Assembly: GCA_020718275.1 (NCBI GenBank)
Contig: DYSI01000019.1
Coordinates: forward strand, 1 to 35,030
Direction of reading: 5' to 3'
DNA length: 35,030 bases
Source: Draconibacterium orientale
Lineage (GTDB): Bacteria; Bacteroidota; Bacteroidia; Bacteroidales; UBA1556
The notes under the pieces were generated by a model. That model was not told where the DNA came from. It made no database searches and worked only from the letters and a program-made list of their open reading frames with translations. How positions within the stretch are numbered: the first letter of the stretch is position 1; each line of letters starts with the position of its first letter. The position numbers and the translations under genes are program-made. This document shows positions 9,677 to 18,582 of the stretch, in pieces.

Positions 9677-10687
9677 TTATAATCCCTCGGTACAATTTCT
9701 ACATATCTCAATCTGACTACGGTCGGTTAAGATTTGCTGCCTAAACGCTCGGTAATCAGCACTTTGCTGAATACTTTTATAGGAAGTATTGCGAAGGTTT
9801 CCAAATTGGTGACTGGCATCCTTATCAAAGCAACAAGGCACTACGTTTCCGTCCCAAGTAATGACATTGCCCGACCACGAACGATAACAGCGGTTGGGCA
9901 ATGCGCTTTTAATACGGAATTTGCCATCTTGGTATTCCTGGTATCGGGAATATTTCAGCAAGCCAGGCATCAATGGATTGCCATTTTCAAACTCGTATAA
10001 TTGCGCCGTTTTTATACTCACTTTGTTAACACCCATTTGTTTTCCTAATTTTTTAATTTCCTCCACTTGATGCTCATTATGTTTGAAAACAATAAATTGA
10101 AGTTCAATAAAAGGAGAAGCTGAGTGATGTAACTTTTTCAATCGCACTAGATTTTGCAGATTTTCCACCACAGTGTCAAAATTACCCCCTTGACGATAGG
10201 TCGCATAGGTTTCCTGATCAGTACCATCAAGGGAAATAATCAATCGATCGAGTCCTGAATCCAGCACTTCCAATATCTTTTGCTCAGTCAAAAAATGCGC
10301 ATTAGTGGAAGTGCCTACCAATAAGTTTTGATGCTTAAGCATTTTTACAAAGGAAAGAAATTGAGGATGCAGCAAAGGCTCCCCTTGAAAATAAAAGGTG
10401 ACATAAAAGAGGTATTTCCCTAATTCATCGATAATGCGTTGCAAGGTTTGAGTCTCCAATTTACCTGTTGCACGACTAAACTGCCGCAAGCCAGAGGGAC
10501 ACTCAGGGCAATGTAAATTACAAGAAGTGGTTGGCTCGATAGAAATACTGGAGGGCATTCCCCAATGCAAATTTCTGTGTAAAATAATGCTGAGATAATA
10601 TGAGCTACTGAGCTTAAGGATGTTAAGCAGGCGAGCAAAACTAAGAAGTTTGAGAATGCGAGGGATCCAAAAGCGTAAATTATTCAT
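9677..10687 (-). CDS. Radical SAM / SPASM domain protein
   Basis: SCNLHCPECPSG (CxxxCxxC) radical SAM motif; C-terminal SPASM cysteines NRCYRSW..., VVPCCFDKD, CRNCTEGL. Confidence 0.9.
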   Translation of the reverse strand: MNNLRFWIPRILKLLSFARLLNILKLSSSYYLSIILHRNLHWGMPSSISIEPTTSCNLHCPECPSGLRQFSRATGKLETQTLQRIIDELGKYLFYVTFYFQGEPLLHPQFLSFVKMLKHQNLLVGTSTNAHFLTEQKILEVLDSGLDRLIISLDGTDQETYATYRQGGNFDTVVENLQNLVRLKKLHHSASPFIELQFIVFKHNEHQVEEIKKLGKQMGVNKVSIKTAQLYEFENGNPLMPGLLKYSRYQEYQDGKFRIKSALPNRCYRSWSGNVITWDGNVVPCCFDKDASHQFGNLRNTSYKSIQQSADYRAFRQQILTDRSQIEICRNCTEGL

Positions 10688-10690
10688 CCA

Positions 10691-11782
10691 TTAAACCTCT
10701 CTCATCGATCTTTTCACAAAACTATGGTCGCTCAGAAATTCCTTAACCACAATGCGAATAATTGTATAAATGGGAATCGCGACGATCATTCCAAGTGCTC
10801 CACCTAGCGTGCCCCCAACAATAATTACAATAAATATTTCCAGAGGATGCGCATTGACGCTATTGGAATAAATTATCGGTTGCAGCAAAAAATTATCAAT
10901 CATGTTTGAAACAGCAATGACGCCAACCATGGCCCCCATCATTAACAGGGTATGGTCTAGCCCCAAATGAAGATTGGTGATGGACACTAAAACACTCGCA
11001 CTAAGCATGGCAATGAGCGGTCCCAGATAGGGGATTACATTCAATAGTCCACCCAAAAAACCTATTAAAAGCGCATTTTTAACGCCTAACAATAACCCTC
11101 CAACCGAGATTAAGATCATCATAGCCGTCACCTCAACCATAATACCGATAAAATATCGGCTGAGTGATTTCTTTATTTTTAAAAGTATTAATTCTGTTTT
11201 CCGCTTATTATTTTCAGGCACAAAAAGAAAAACAATATTGCGAAACAAATCATCATCCTTAATAAAGAAAAAGGACATGAAGAAAATCGAGCCAAAGCAA
11301 ATAAAGAAGCTCCCCATTACAGAAATGGCGGCGCTAAATACGCTTTCGACCTGTATTTTAGTCACAAAATCCGTAAGATACAAGGTAATTCGCGTTTCCA
11401 ACTCTTTTTCGGAACTCAGAATTCCCCAATTGATGAGCTCGTTTTCGATATTTATGAGCAAATTGCCAGCTTCTTGGCCCAGCAAATTAAAATCAACCGA
11501 CCCTAAATCAGTAGCTTGCGCGTTGAGAACAGGAATTAAGATGGCAACCAATCCAAGCATTAATACCAGAATTAGCAAAAGAGTAATTGCCGCATTCACA
11601 CTAGCAGGTAGATGGCGCTTTTTAATAGAAATTTTACTCAATAAAGTCATAACAGGTTGTGCAACAACACCTATCATAGAGGCAATAATCAGGTAAACTA
11701 CTATTGCGGTGAAGAAATAGACAAAGGCTAGAATTAAAATCCAACCAAGCAGGCGAAAGGTTTTGTGCTGATCCCAAGTCAT
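10691..11782 (-). CDS. AI-2E family / PerM-like permease
   Basis: Multi-TM; GFLGGLLNVIPYLGPLIAM and GGTLGGALGMIVAIPIYTIIRIV motifs. Confidence 0.9.
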   Translation of the reverse strand: MTWDQHKTFRLLGWILILAFVYFFTAIVVYLIIASMIGVVAQPVMTLLSKISIKKRHLPASVNAAITLLLILVLMLGLVAILIPVLNAQATDLGSVDFNLLGQEAGNLLINIENELINWGILSSEKELETRITLYLTDFVTKIQVESVFSAAISVMGSFFICFGSIFFMSFFFIKDDDLFRNIVFLFVPENNKRKTELILLKIKKSLSRYFIGIMVEVTAMMILISVGGLLLGVKNALLIGFLGGLLNVIPYLGPLIAMLSASVLVSITNLHLGLDHTLLMMGAMVGVIAVSNMIDNFLLQPIIYSNSVNAHPLEIFIVIIVGGTLGGALGMIVAIPIYTIIRIVVKEFLSDHSFVKRSMREV

Positions 11783-11958
11783 TGTAAATAATTTTTTACA
11801 AAGTAAATGAAATATGGTAAACTACCACCGAATAATCTTCAAAAATTCATCTTCGGGATTTGAGTTCCTAAGATTATCGAAGTCAAAAAAGAAATTGCTT
11901 AGTTTTGTATTGAAGGTCGGTGCAGAAGAATGATTAACAAATTAAAAATTTTAGACAG

Positions 11959-13137
11959 GTGAAATACATTACACAAACGATTTGGATATTATCGATGGTA
12001 AGTTTACTCACCGATGCAGCGAGTGAAATGCTATACCCAATTATGCCAATTTACCTACAAACCATAGGTTTTTCGGTGGTACTGATTGGCATACTCGAAG
12101 GATTTGCGGAGGCAACAGCAGGACTTAGCAAGGGATATTTTGGGAAACGGTCTGACCTATCGGGCAAGCGTGTACCCTTTGTGCAAATAGGCTATTCGCT
12201 GAGCGCCCTTTCAAAACCCATGATGGGACTCTTCGGATTTCCGCTGTGGATATTTTTTGCCCGCAGCATGGATCGTTTTGGGAAAGGCATCCGCACAGGT
12301 GCACGAGACGCCCTTTTGTCGGATGAATCGAGTCCACAAACCAAAGCCAAAGTATTTGGTTTTCATCGCTCCATGGATACTTTGGGTGCCGTCATTGGGC
12401 CAAGTTTAGCCTTGGCTTATCTATATTTTTTTCCAAGCGATTACCATACTTTGTTTTTCATAGCCTTTGTGCCCGGTTTATTAGCTATTATCAGTTCACT
12501 TTTGCTCAAAGACAAGAAAAAAGAAATTCGTAAATCCGAGAAACACCCCACTTCTTTTTTCTCTTTTTTGAAATATTGGAAAACGAGCCCAATAGCCTAT
12601 CGTAAATTAGCCACTGGTTTACTGCTTTTTACCCTTTTCAATAGTTCAGATTTCTTTCTCCTACTACAAGCAAAACAAGCTGGGCTAAACGATTCCATGG
12701 TTATTGGAACCTATATTTTTTATAACCTCGTGTACGCAATATTTGCATTTCCATTGGGTGTGATGGCAGACCGCTTGGGTTTGAAAAGCGTCTTTATTTT
12801 CGGCCTTTTACTCTTTTCAATCGTATATTTTGGGATGTCGACCAATGTGAATCTGTATCTATTTTACTTTTTGTTTTTCCTATACGGAATATTTGCGGCA
12901 GCAACTGAAGGCGTTTCCAAAGCCTGGATAAGCAATATTAGCGATAAGAAAGAAACGGGCACCGCCATCGGCACTTATTCGGCCCTGCAAAGCATTGCGA
13001 GCATGTTAGCAAGTTCGCTCACTGGTTTTATCTGGTTTCAGTTTGGAGCGCGTACGGCCTTCCTTATCACTGCTATTGCCACGCTGGTCATTATTGGCTA
13101 CTTTTTGAGCGTTCCAAATCCAAAAGCTAAGGAATAG
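11959..13137 (+). CDS. Major facilitator superfamily transporter
   Basis: 12-TM-like hydrophobic profile; DRFGKGIRTGARDALLSDES and GVMADRLGLKSVF MFS loops. Confidence 0.9.
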   Translation: MKYITQTIWILSMVSLLTDAASEMLYPIMPIYLQTIGFSVVLIGILEGFAEATAGLSKGYFGKRSDLSGKRVPFVQIGYSLSALSKPMMGLFGFPLWIFFARSMDRFGKGIRTGARDALLSDESSPQTKAKVFGFHRSMDTLGAVIGPSLALAYLYFFPSDYHTLFFIAFVPGLLAIISSLLLKDKKKEIRKSEKHPTSFFSFLKYWKTSPIAYRKLATGLLLFTLFNSSDFFLLLQAKQAGLNDSMVIGTYIFYNLVYAIFAFPLGVMADRLGLKSVFIFGLLLFSIVYFGMSTNVNLYLFYFLFFLYGIFAAATEGVSKAWISNISDKKETGTAIGTYSALQSIASMLASSLTGFIWFQFGARTAFLITAIATLVIIGYFLSVPNPKAKE

Positions 13138-13271
13138 GATTCAGTATAAATCCTGCATAGGGCGTTTTTTTTAATTCGTTTTTTCAACCGTAAACGCTAT
13201 TGAATTACAAAGTAATAGTAGTTACCCAAAACAGAGGCTGCATATCAAGTAAATAGCGTATATTCAGCTAG

Positions 13272-16200
13272 TTAACTTTGTGGAAATACCCATTGATTCA
13301 GATTAGATAATTTATCGAGCGCATGACCTAATGAACTCAGATTTCCAAAATTGAGCGTCAGTTTACCATTAATTTCCTTTACCGCAAGGGCGGCAGGATG
13401 CAATTGGATATAACTGATAATTTTGCCAAAAGTATCGCTGGAATAATAGGACGAATCTTGCTGATACACGAGGTACGCAATCATCTTCTGATTTTTAATC
13501 ACGACCTTTTCAAAACCAAGTTGTTGAGCTGTCCAACGTAGGCGAATGCTATCCATCAAACCCATAACAGGAGCGGGAATAGCGCCAAATCGATCGCTAA
13601 TTTCCTCTTCAAAAAGGGCCAATTCCTCCTCACTTTTGCAAGCATCCAATTTTTTGTAAAGCACCAATCGCTCAGCCGTTTGTTCGACATAATAGTCGGG
13701 GATTAGCAATTCGAGATCCGATTCGAAGCGGCTATCCGACACAAAGTATTTTTGTTTGCGGGCGTTTTCTTCCTTAAAAACATCTTTAAACTCATTTTCT
13801 TTGAGTTCCTGAATCGCTTCATCCATAATTTGATGAAACATTTCGAAGCCAATTTCAGAGATAAAACCACTCTGTTCGGCACCCAAAATATTCCCAGCAC
13901 CACGAATGTCTAAATCGCGCATCGAAATATTGAATCCCGAACCCAAATCAGAAAATTCCTCAATGGCTTGCAAGCGTTTTTTAGCTTCGGGGGTAAGCAC
14001 TGATAAGGGCGGCGAAAGGAGATAGCAAAAGGCTTTTTTATTGGTACGCCCTACTCTACCACGAAGTTGATGTAAATCGCTAAGTCCGTAATTATGAGCA
14101 TCATATATTATCATTGTATTGGCATTTGGAATATCCAAACCAGATTCAACGATGGTAGTTGCAACCAAAACATCATAATCACCGGCAATAAAATCCATCA
14201 TTGTTTGCTCAAGTTTTGCCCCGTCCATTTGTCCGTGGCCAACCGCCACGCGAGCCTGTGGAACTAATTTATTAATTAAGCCAGCAATTTCGTAAATATT
14301 CTGGATTCGATTATTGATCACATACACCTGACCGCGGCGCGAAATTTCGTATTGAATTGCGTTCCGAATAATATCTTCATTAATTGGATGAAGCTCGGTT
14401 TGCACAGGATATCGATTAGGTGGTGGAGTATTAATAATGCTTAAATCACGAGCTCCCATCAGGGAAAATTGAAGTGTTCGCGGAATAGGCGTGGCGGTGA
14501 GTGTTAGTGTATCGACATTTACTTTTATATTTTTCAACTTTTCTTTGATGCTGACGCCAAATTTTTGCTCTTCGTCAACAATCAGCAGCCCTAGATCCTT
14601 GAATTCTATGTCTTTGCTTACAATGCGATGGGTACCTATTAAAATATCGATTTGTCCACTTTTCAACTTTTGCAAAGTCTCCTGTTGCTGCTTAGCCGAG
14701 CGAAATCGGTTGATATAATCCACTTTAACGGGAAAATTTTCAAGCCTACTTTTAAAAGTATTATAATGTTGCAAGGCCAAAATAGTGGTTGGAACCAGCA
14801 CCGCCACTTGCTTATTATCACTCACTGCTTTGAATGCAGCCCGAATAGCAACCTCTGTTTTGCCAAAGCCTACATCGCCACAAACCAAGCGATCCATAGG
14901 ATTACTGCTCTCCATATCCCGCTTAATATCCTCGGTAGCTTTTGATTGGTCGGGGGTGTCTTCGTAGAAAAACGAAGCTTCCAACTCGTTTTGCAAAAAG
15001 CTATCAGGCTCAAAGGCATAACCATGCACCGCTTTTCGTTTTGCATAGAGTGCTATTAAATCTTTGGCAATATCCTTAACTTTTGATTTTGTTTTTGCCT
15101 TTAACAATGACCAAGCCTTTGAACCTAATTTACTTAGCTGTGGCTCGGTTCCATCTTTGCTTACAAATTTAGAGATGCGATGCAAGGCATGAATACTCAC
15201 ATAGATAAGGTCATTGTTGAGAAAGTGCAAACGAATGGCTTCTTGCTCTTTGCCGTTATTATTAATTTTTTCTAAACCTCCAAAGCGTGCAATTCCATGG
15301 TCAACATGGGTGACAAAGTCGCCAGGCTGCAAATTATAAATCTCTTTGAGGGTAATCGCTTCCTTATTACTAAAACGCTCTTTGATATGAAAACGATGGT
15401 ATCGGTCGAAAATCTGATGGTCGGTATAACAAGCAATATTCAATTCATTATCAATAAAACCACTTTCGAGGCTAACTAAAACAGGCTCCCAATCAATACT
15501 TTGGCTCATTTTAGAAACATCTTTAAAAATACTACTAATGCGTTTTATCTGATTCTCTTGATCAACCATGATAAAATTGCGAATGCCTTTGTCGGTATTT
15601 TGCCGCAAATTCTCAACTACCAGTTCAAAACTTTTGTGAAATAGTGGCTGCGGACTCAACATAAATTGAAAAGATTCGGCGCTTGGAAATAGCGTGGAAT
15701 GATCCGCTATCTCGATAGTATTATGACGATCTAATGCGTTCTTAAGCAAAGCTGAATCGCAAAACAACTCATTAGGATGCAATGGCTTGACTCCATTTTT
15801 AAGCGTATTGAAAATTTCCTTAGCTTTATCGAAGGCTTGATCCACCACTTGAAAGATATAGTCAAAATTCTTAGCCCAAATTTGTGAATCTGGGGGCATA
15901 AAAGTGAGCATGTCCGTTCTTTTTTCCAAGATGCCACGATCCTGAACATTTGGAATAATTTGAATTTTTTTATGATGTTCGATTGAGCGTTGAGTGCTAG
16001 GATCGAAGCTACGAATACTTTCCACCTCGTCGCCAAAAAATTCAATCCGATAAGGAAAATCGTTGGAGAAAGAGAATACATCAATTAAACCCCCGCGGTA
16101 TGAAAACTGGCCTGGCTCAACCACAAAATCAACCATCGAAAAACCATATTCTTGCAATAATTCGACAATAAAATCAAGGTTCACTTCTTCGCCTTGACTT

Positions 16201-16655
16201 AGTTTTAAGGTATTTTTGCTGACATAAGCCTTGGAAATGATTTTTTCGCTCAGCGCTTCAGGAAAACTCACAATCATCATATTCTTGCTACCACCACCGA
16301 TTCGCTTAATTACCTCCGTGCGATGCAGTAAATTATTATTGTCGATATGAGTCAAATCGTAGGCTCTACGATATGCAGTAGGGAAGAAAAGCACTTTCTT
16401 TTGCGCTAATTTCTTACCACTTTCGCCTATCAATTGCTCAAGATCATTCATAAAGTAAGCAGCTTGCTCCTTATCAGGCAATATAAAAAGGGAGATTCCA
16501 GGCTCAGCTTGATGCAGATTGTAGGCTAATAAAGCGCTAAAAGAACCTACTGCACCCTTCACAAGTGCATGTTTGTTTGGCTGCGCAATGTATTCTATAA
16601 AGCGCCTTTGAGTAGCACTTTGGGCAAAGAATTGGGAAAACTCATTAATATTCAT
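13272..16655 (-). CDS. mfd: Transcription-repair coupling factor
   Basis: LQPGDFVTHVDHGIARFGGLEK (RNAP-interaction domain), DRLVCGDVGFGKTEVAIRAAFKAV (Walker A), IVDEEQKFGV, LTATPIPRTLQFSLMGARDLSII, LRGRVGR; 1127 aa. Confidence 0.98.
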   Translation of the reverse strand: MNINEFSQFFAQSATQRRFIEYIAQPNKHALVKGAVGSFSALLAYNLHQAEPGISLFILPDKEQAAYFMNDLEQLIGESGKKLAQKKVLFFPTAYRRAYDLTHIDNNNLLHRTEVIKRIGGGSKNMMIVSFPEALSEKIISKAYVSKNTLKLSQGEEVNLDFIVELLQEYGFSMVDFVVEPGQFSYRGGLIDVFSFSNDFPYRIEFFGDEVESIRSFDPSTQRSIEHHKKIQIIPNVQDRGILEKRTDMLTFMPPDSQIWAKNFDYIFQVVDQAFDKAKEIFNTLKNGVKPLHPNELFCDSALLKNALDRHNTIEIADHSTLFPSAESFQFMLSPQPLFHKSFELVVENLRQNTDKGIRNFIMVDQENQIKRISSIFKDVSKMSQSIDWEPVLVSLESGFIDNELNIACYTDHQIFDRYHRFHIKERFSNKEAITLKEIYNLQPGDFVTHVDHGIARFGGLEKINNNGKEQEAIRLHFLNNDLIYVSIHALHRISKFVSKDGTEPQLSKLGSKAWSLLKAKTKSKVKDIAKDLIALYAKRKAVHGYAFEPDSFLQNELEASFFYEDTPDQSKATEDIKRDMESSNPMDRLVCGDVGFGKTEVAIRAAFKAVSDNKQVAVLVPTTILALQHYNTFKSRLENFPVKVDYINRFRSAKQQQETLQKLKSGQIDILIGTHRIVSKDIEFKDLGLLIVDEEQKFGVSIKEKLKNIKVNVDTLTLTATPIPRTLQFSLMGARDLSIINTPPPNRYPVQTELHPINEDIIRNAIQYEISRRGQVYVINNRIQNIYEIAGLINKLVPQARVAVGHGQMDGAKLEQTMMDFIAGDYDVLVATTIVESGLDIPNANTMIIYDAHNYGLSDLHQLRGRVGRTNKKAFCYLLSPPLSVLTPEAKKRLQAIEEFSDLGSGFNISMRDLDIRGAGNILGAEQSGFISEIGFEMFHQIMDEAIQELKENEFKDVFKEENARKQKYFVSDSRFESDLELLIPDYYVEQTAERLVLYKKLDACKSEEELALFEEEISDRFGAIPAPVMGLMDSIRLRWTAQQLGFEKVVIKNQKMIAYLVYQQDSSYYSSDTFGKIISYIQLHPAALAVKEINGKLTLNFGNLSSLGHALDKLSNLNQWVFPQS

Positions 16656-16778
16656 TGGGCAAAATTACAATTTGATTGAATGCCTATTTCAAAATTTTGA
16701 TGAAGAATATCGCTGGCAAATAAAACCAACCAAAATCAGTTAATAAGCCTTTGAAAAGAAGCTATTCAAAACCAAAGG

Positions 16779-17474
16779 CTAGCTCAATCCTTTAATTTTG
16801 CTAGGAACCGCCACAAATTCCTTTAAGTAAAAAGGTTCAAAATAGGCTACATCTTCAAAGCGATCGTTTAAGTAATCTTGATACGAAAGCGAAACCATGC
16901 CTATAGCACTAGCTTCTATAGAATCAATGAATAATGCGTTAGTATGCTGAATATGCGGTTTGCATTTATCAGCTCCATCTCCGAAGAAATAATGTTTAGT
17001 CTGCGACAATTCTTTTTCGAAACTTTGATTATCAATTACTAAAGGCTCAACAGATCCTAAAGGTTGCAAATTGACATCAAAGGCTTGCGTATACACTTCC
17101 ATACGGCGGGCATCAATCATTGGGTGCAAAATGCTACGCGGCGCTATTTCAACAGTATCAAGAGCCAAAGCGGCCATACTTTGAAGCGTATTGACCGAAA
17201 TTAACGGAATCTCAAGAGAGTAACAAAGTCCTTTGGCGGTTGAAGTACCGATGCGCAAGCCAGTGTATGAACCGGGGCCTCCGCTGATAGCAATGGCATT
17301 CAAATCATTATAATCTAAGTTATTACGATTCAATAAATCGTCGATAAAAGGGGCTAATTTAGCTGCATGTGCATTTCCTTCCTTTTGCTCAATCGAGTCA
17401 ATTAACTTACCATCAAGCGCTAAACTAACTCCACAAACGGAGGTAGTTGTTTCGATATTAAGAATGTAGGTCAT
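16779..17474 (-). CDS. tsaB: tRNA threonylcarbamoyladenosine biosynthesis protein TsaB
   Basis: ILNIETTTSVCGVSLA, AISGGPGSYTGLRIGTSTAKGLCYSLEIPLI, HPMIDARRMEVYTQ. Confidence 0.94.
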   Translation of the reverse strand: MTYILNIETTTSVCGVSLALDGKLIDSIEQKEGNAHAAKLAPFIDDLLNRNNLDYNDLNAIAISGGPGSYTGLRIGTSTAKGLCYSLEIPLISVNTLQSMAALALDTVEIAPRSILHPMIDARRMEVYTQAFDVNLQPLGSVEPLVIDNQSFEKELSQTKHYFFGDGADKCKPHIQHTNALFIDSIEASAIGMVSLSYQDYLNDRFEDVAYFEPFYLKEFVAVPSKIKGLS

Positions 17475-17503
17475 TCGATTTCAAAAAAATGTTTGTAATT
17501 GAT

Positions 17504-18517
17504 TCATTCGTTATTGAAATTGCTGTAAAACTGATCAAGTTTCACGAGCATTTCGCGCTTGCGCATATCATCGGCAAAACTCACCTCAAAAGAATTAAAA
17601 GCCAATTGATACAAATCAGCCTTATCTAAATGAAGGGCTTTACTCACTTCTATCAAGTTTTCATTGAGATATCCACCAAAGTATGCAGGATCATCAGAGT
17701 TAATGGTGGCTTTTATGCCTAGATTAAGCATTTTTTTCACCGGATGATCGCGAAGGTCTTTCACTACTTTTAGTTTCAGATTTGAGAGTGGACAAAGCGT
17801 TAGTCCCATGCCAAGTAGCACAAGCTCATTCAATAGGTTTTCGTGTTCCATGGCCCTATTTCCATGGTCAATTCTATCAATTTGAAGCAAGGAAAGGCTA
17901 TCCCAAATGTACTGAGGAGGACCTTCCTCGCCCGCATGAGCCACCCGTTTGAAGCCCAATTCGCCAGCCATTTGATACAGCTGTTGAAATTTTTCGGGGG
18001 GATTACCAATCTCTGATGAGTCTAAACCAATTCCAATAAAATGATGTTGAAGTGGAATAGCTTGTTCAAGATGCAAAAAGGCATCCTCCTCGCTGAGGTG
18101 CCGCAATAGGCTAAATATCAGATGGCTAGTAATTCCAAATTGAATTTGAGCCTGCTCCATGGCTTTGGTGATTCCATTTACTACTGTCGACAATTCCACT
18201 CCACGAGCGGTATGACTTTGTGGATCAAAGAAAATCTCAGCATGGATAATATTTTGCTCATGCGCTTTTGTAAAATAGGCAAAGCTCAAATCATAGAAAT
18301 CTTGTTCAGTAATAAGCACTTTAGTTCCCTCATAATAAATATCAAGGAAGTCTTGTAAATTACTGAAATGGTAAGCTTTGCGCAGTTCTTCAACGCTGGA
18401 ATATGGAAGTTGAATACCATTTCGTTCGGCTAACTCAAACATTAATTCAGGTTCCAGACTGCCTTCAATATGCAGATGAAGTTCTGCTTTTGGCATTTGC
18501 TTAATGAATTCTTCCAT
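17504..18517 (-). CDS. add: Adenosine deaminase
   Basis: MPKAELHLHIEGSLEPE, VAHAGEEGPPQYIWDSL, RIDHGNRAME, ATINSDDPAYFGGYLNEN. Start set at 18517 (MEEFIKQMPKAE) because the ORF-track start 18541 falls inside the upstream terminator hairpin. Confidence 0.92.
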   Translation of the reverse strand: MEEFIKQMPKAELHLHIEGSLEPELMFELAERNGIQLPYSSVEELRKAYHFSNLQDFLDIYYEGTKVLITEQDFYDLSFAYFTKAHEQNIIHAEIFFDPQSHTARGVELSTVVNGITKAMEQAQIQFGITSHLIFSLLRHLSEEDAFLHLEQAIPLQHHFIGIGLDSSEIGNPPEKFQQLYQMAGELGFKRVAHAGEEGPPQYIWDSLSLLQIDRIDHGNRAMEHENLLNELVLLGMGLTLCPLSNLKLKVVKDLRDHPVKKMLNLGIKATINSDDPAYFGGYLNENLIEVSKALHLDKADLYQLAFNSFEVSFADDMRKREMLVKLDQFYSNFNNE

Positions 18518-18533
18518 AATTATTAGAATAAAA

Positions 18534-18570
18534 AAGACCAAAGTGCCGAAATATACAGCACTTTGGTCTT
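18534..18570 (-). terminator. Intrinsic terminator of the S46 peptidase gene
   Basis: AAGACCAAAGTGC / GCACTTTGGTCTT perfect 13-bp stem with 11-nt loop; on the minus strand followed by TTTTATTC. Confidence 0.85.
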
Positions 18571-18582
18571 AGGAAATACATA

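Noticed and set aside
11238-11696. 152-aa ORF on + strand
   Set aside because: Antisense to the well-supported AI-2E/PerM permease; shadow ORF.
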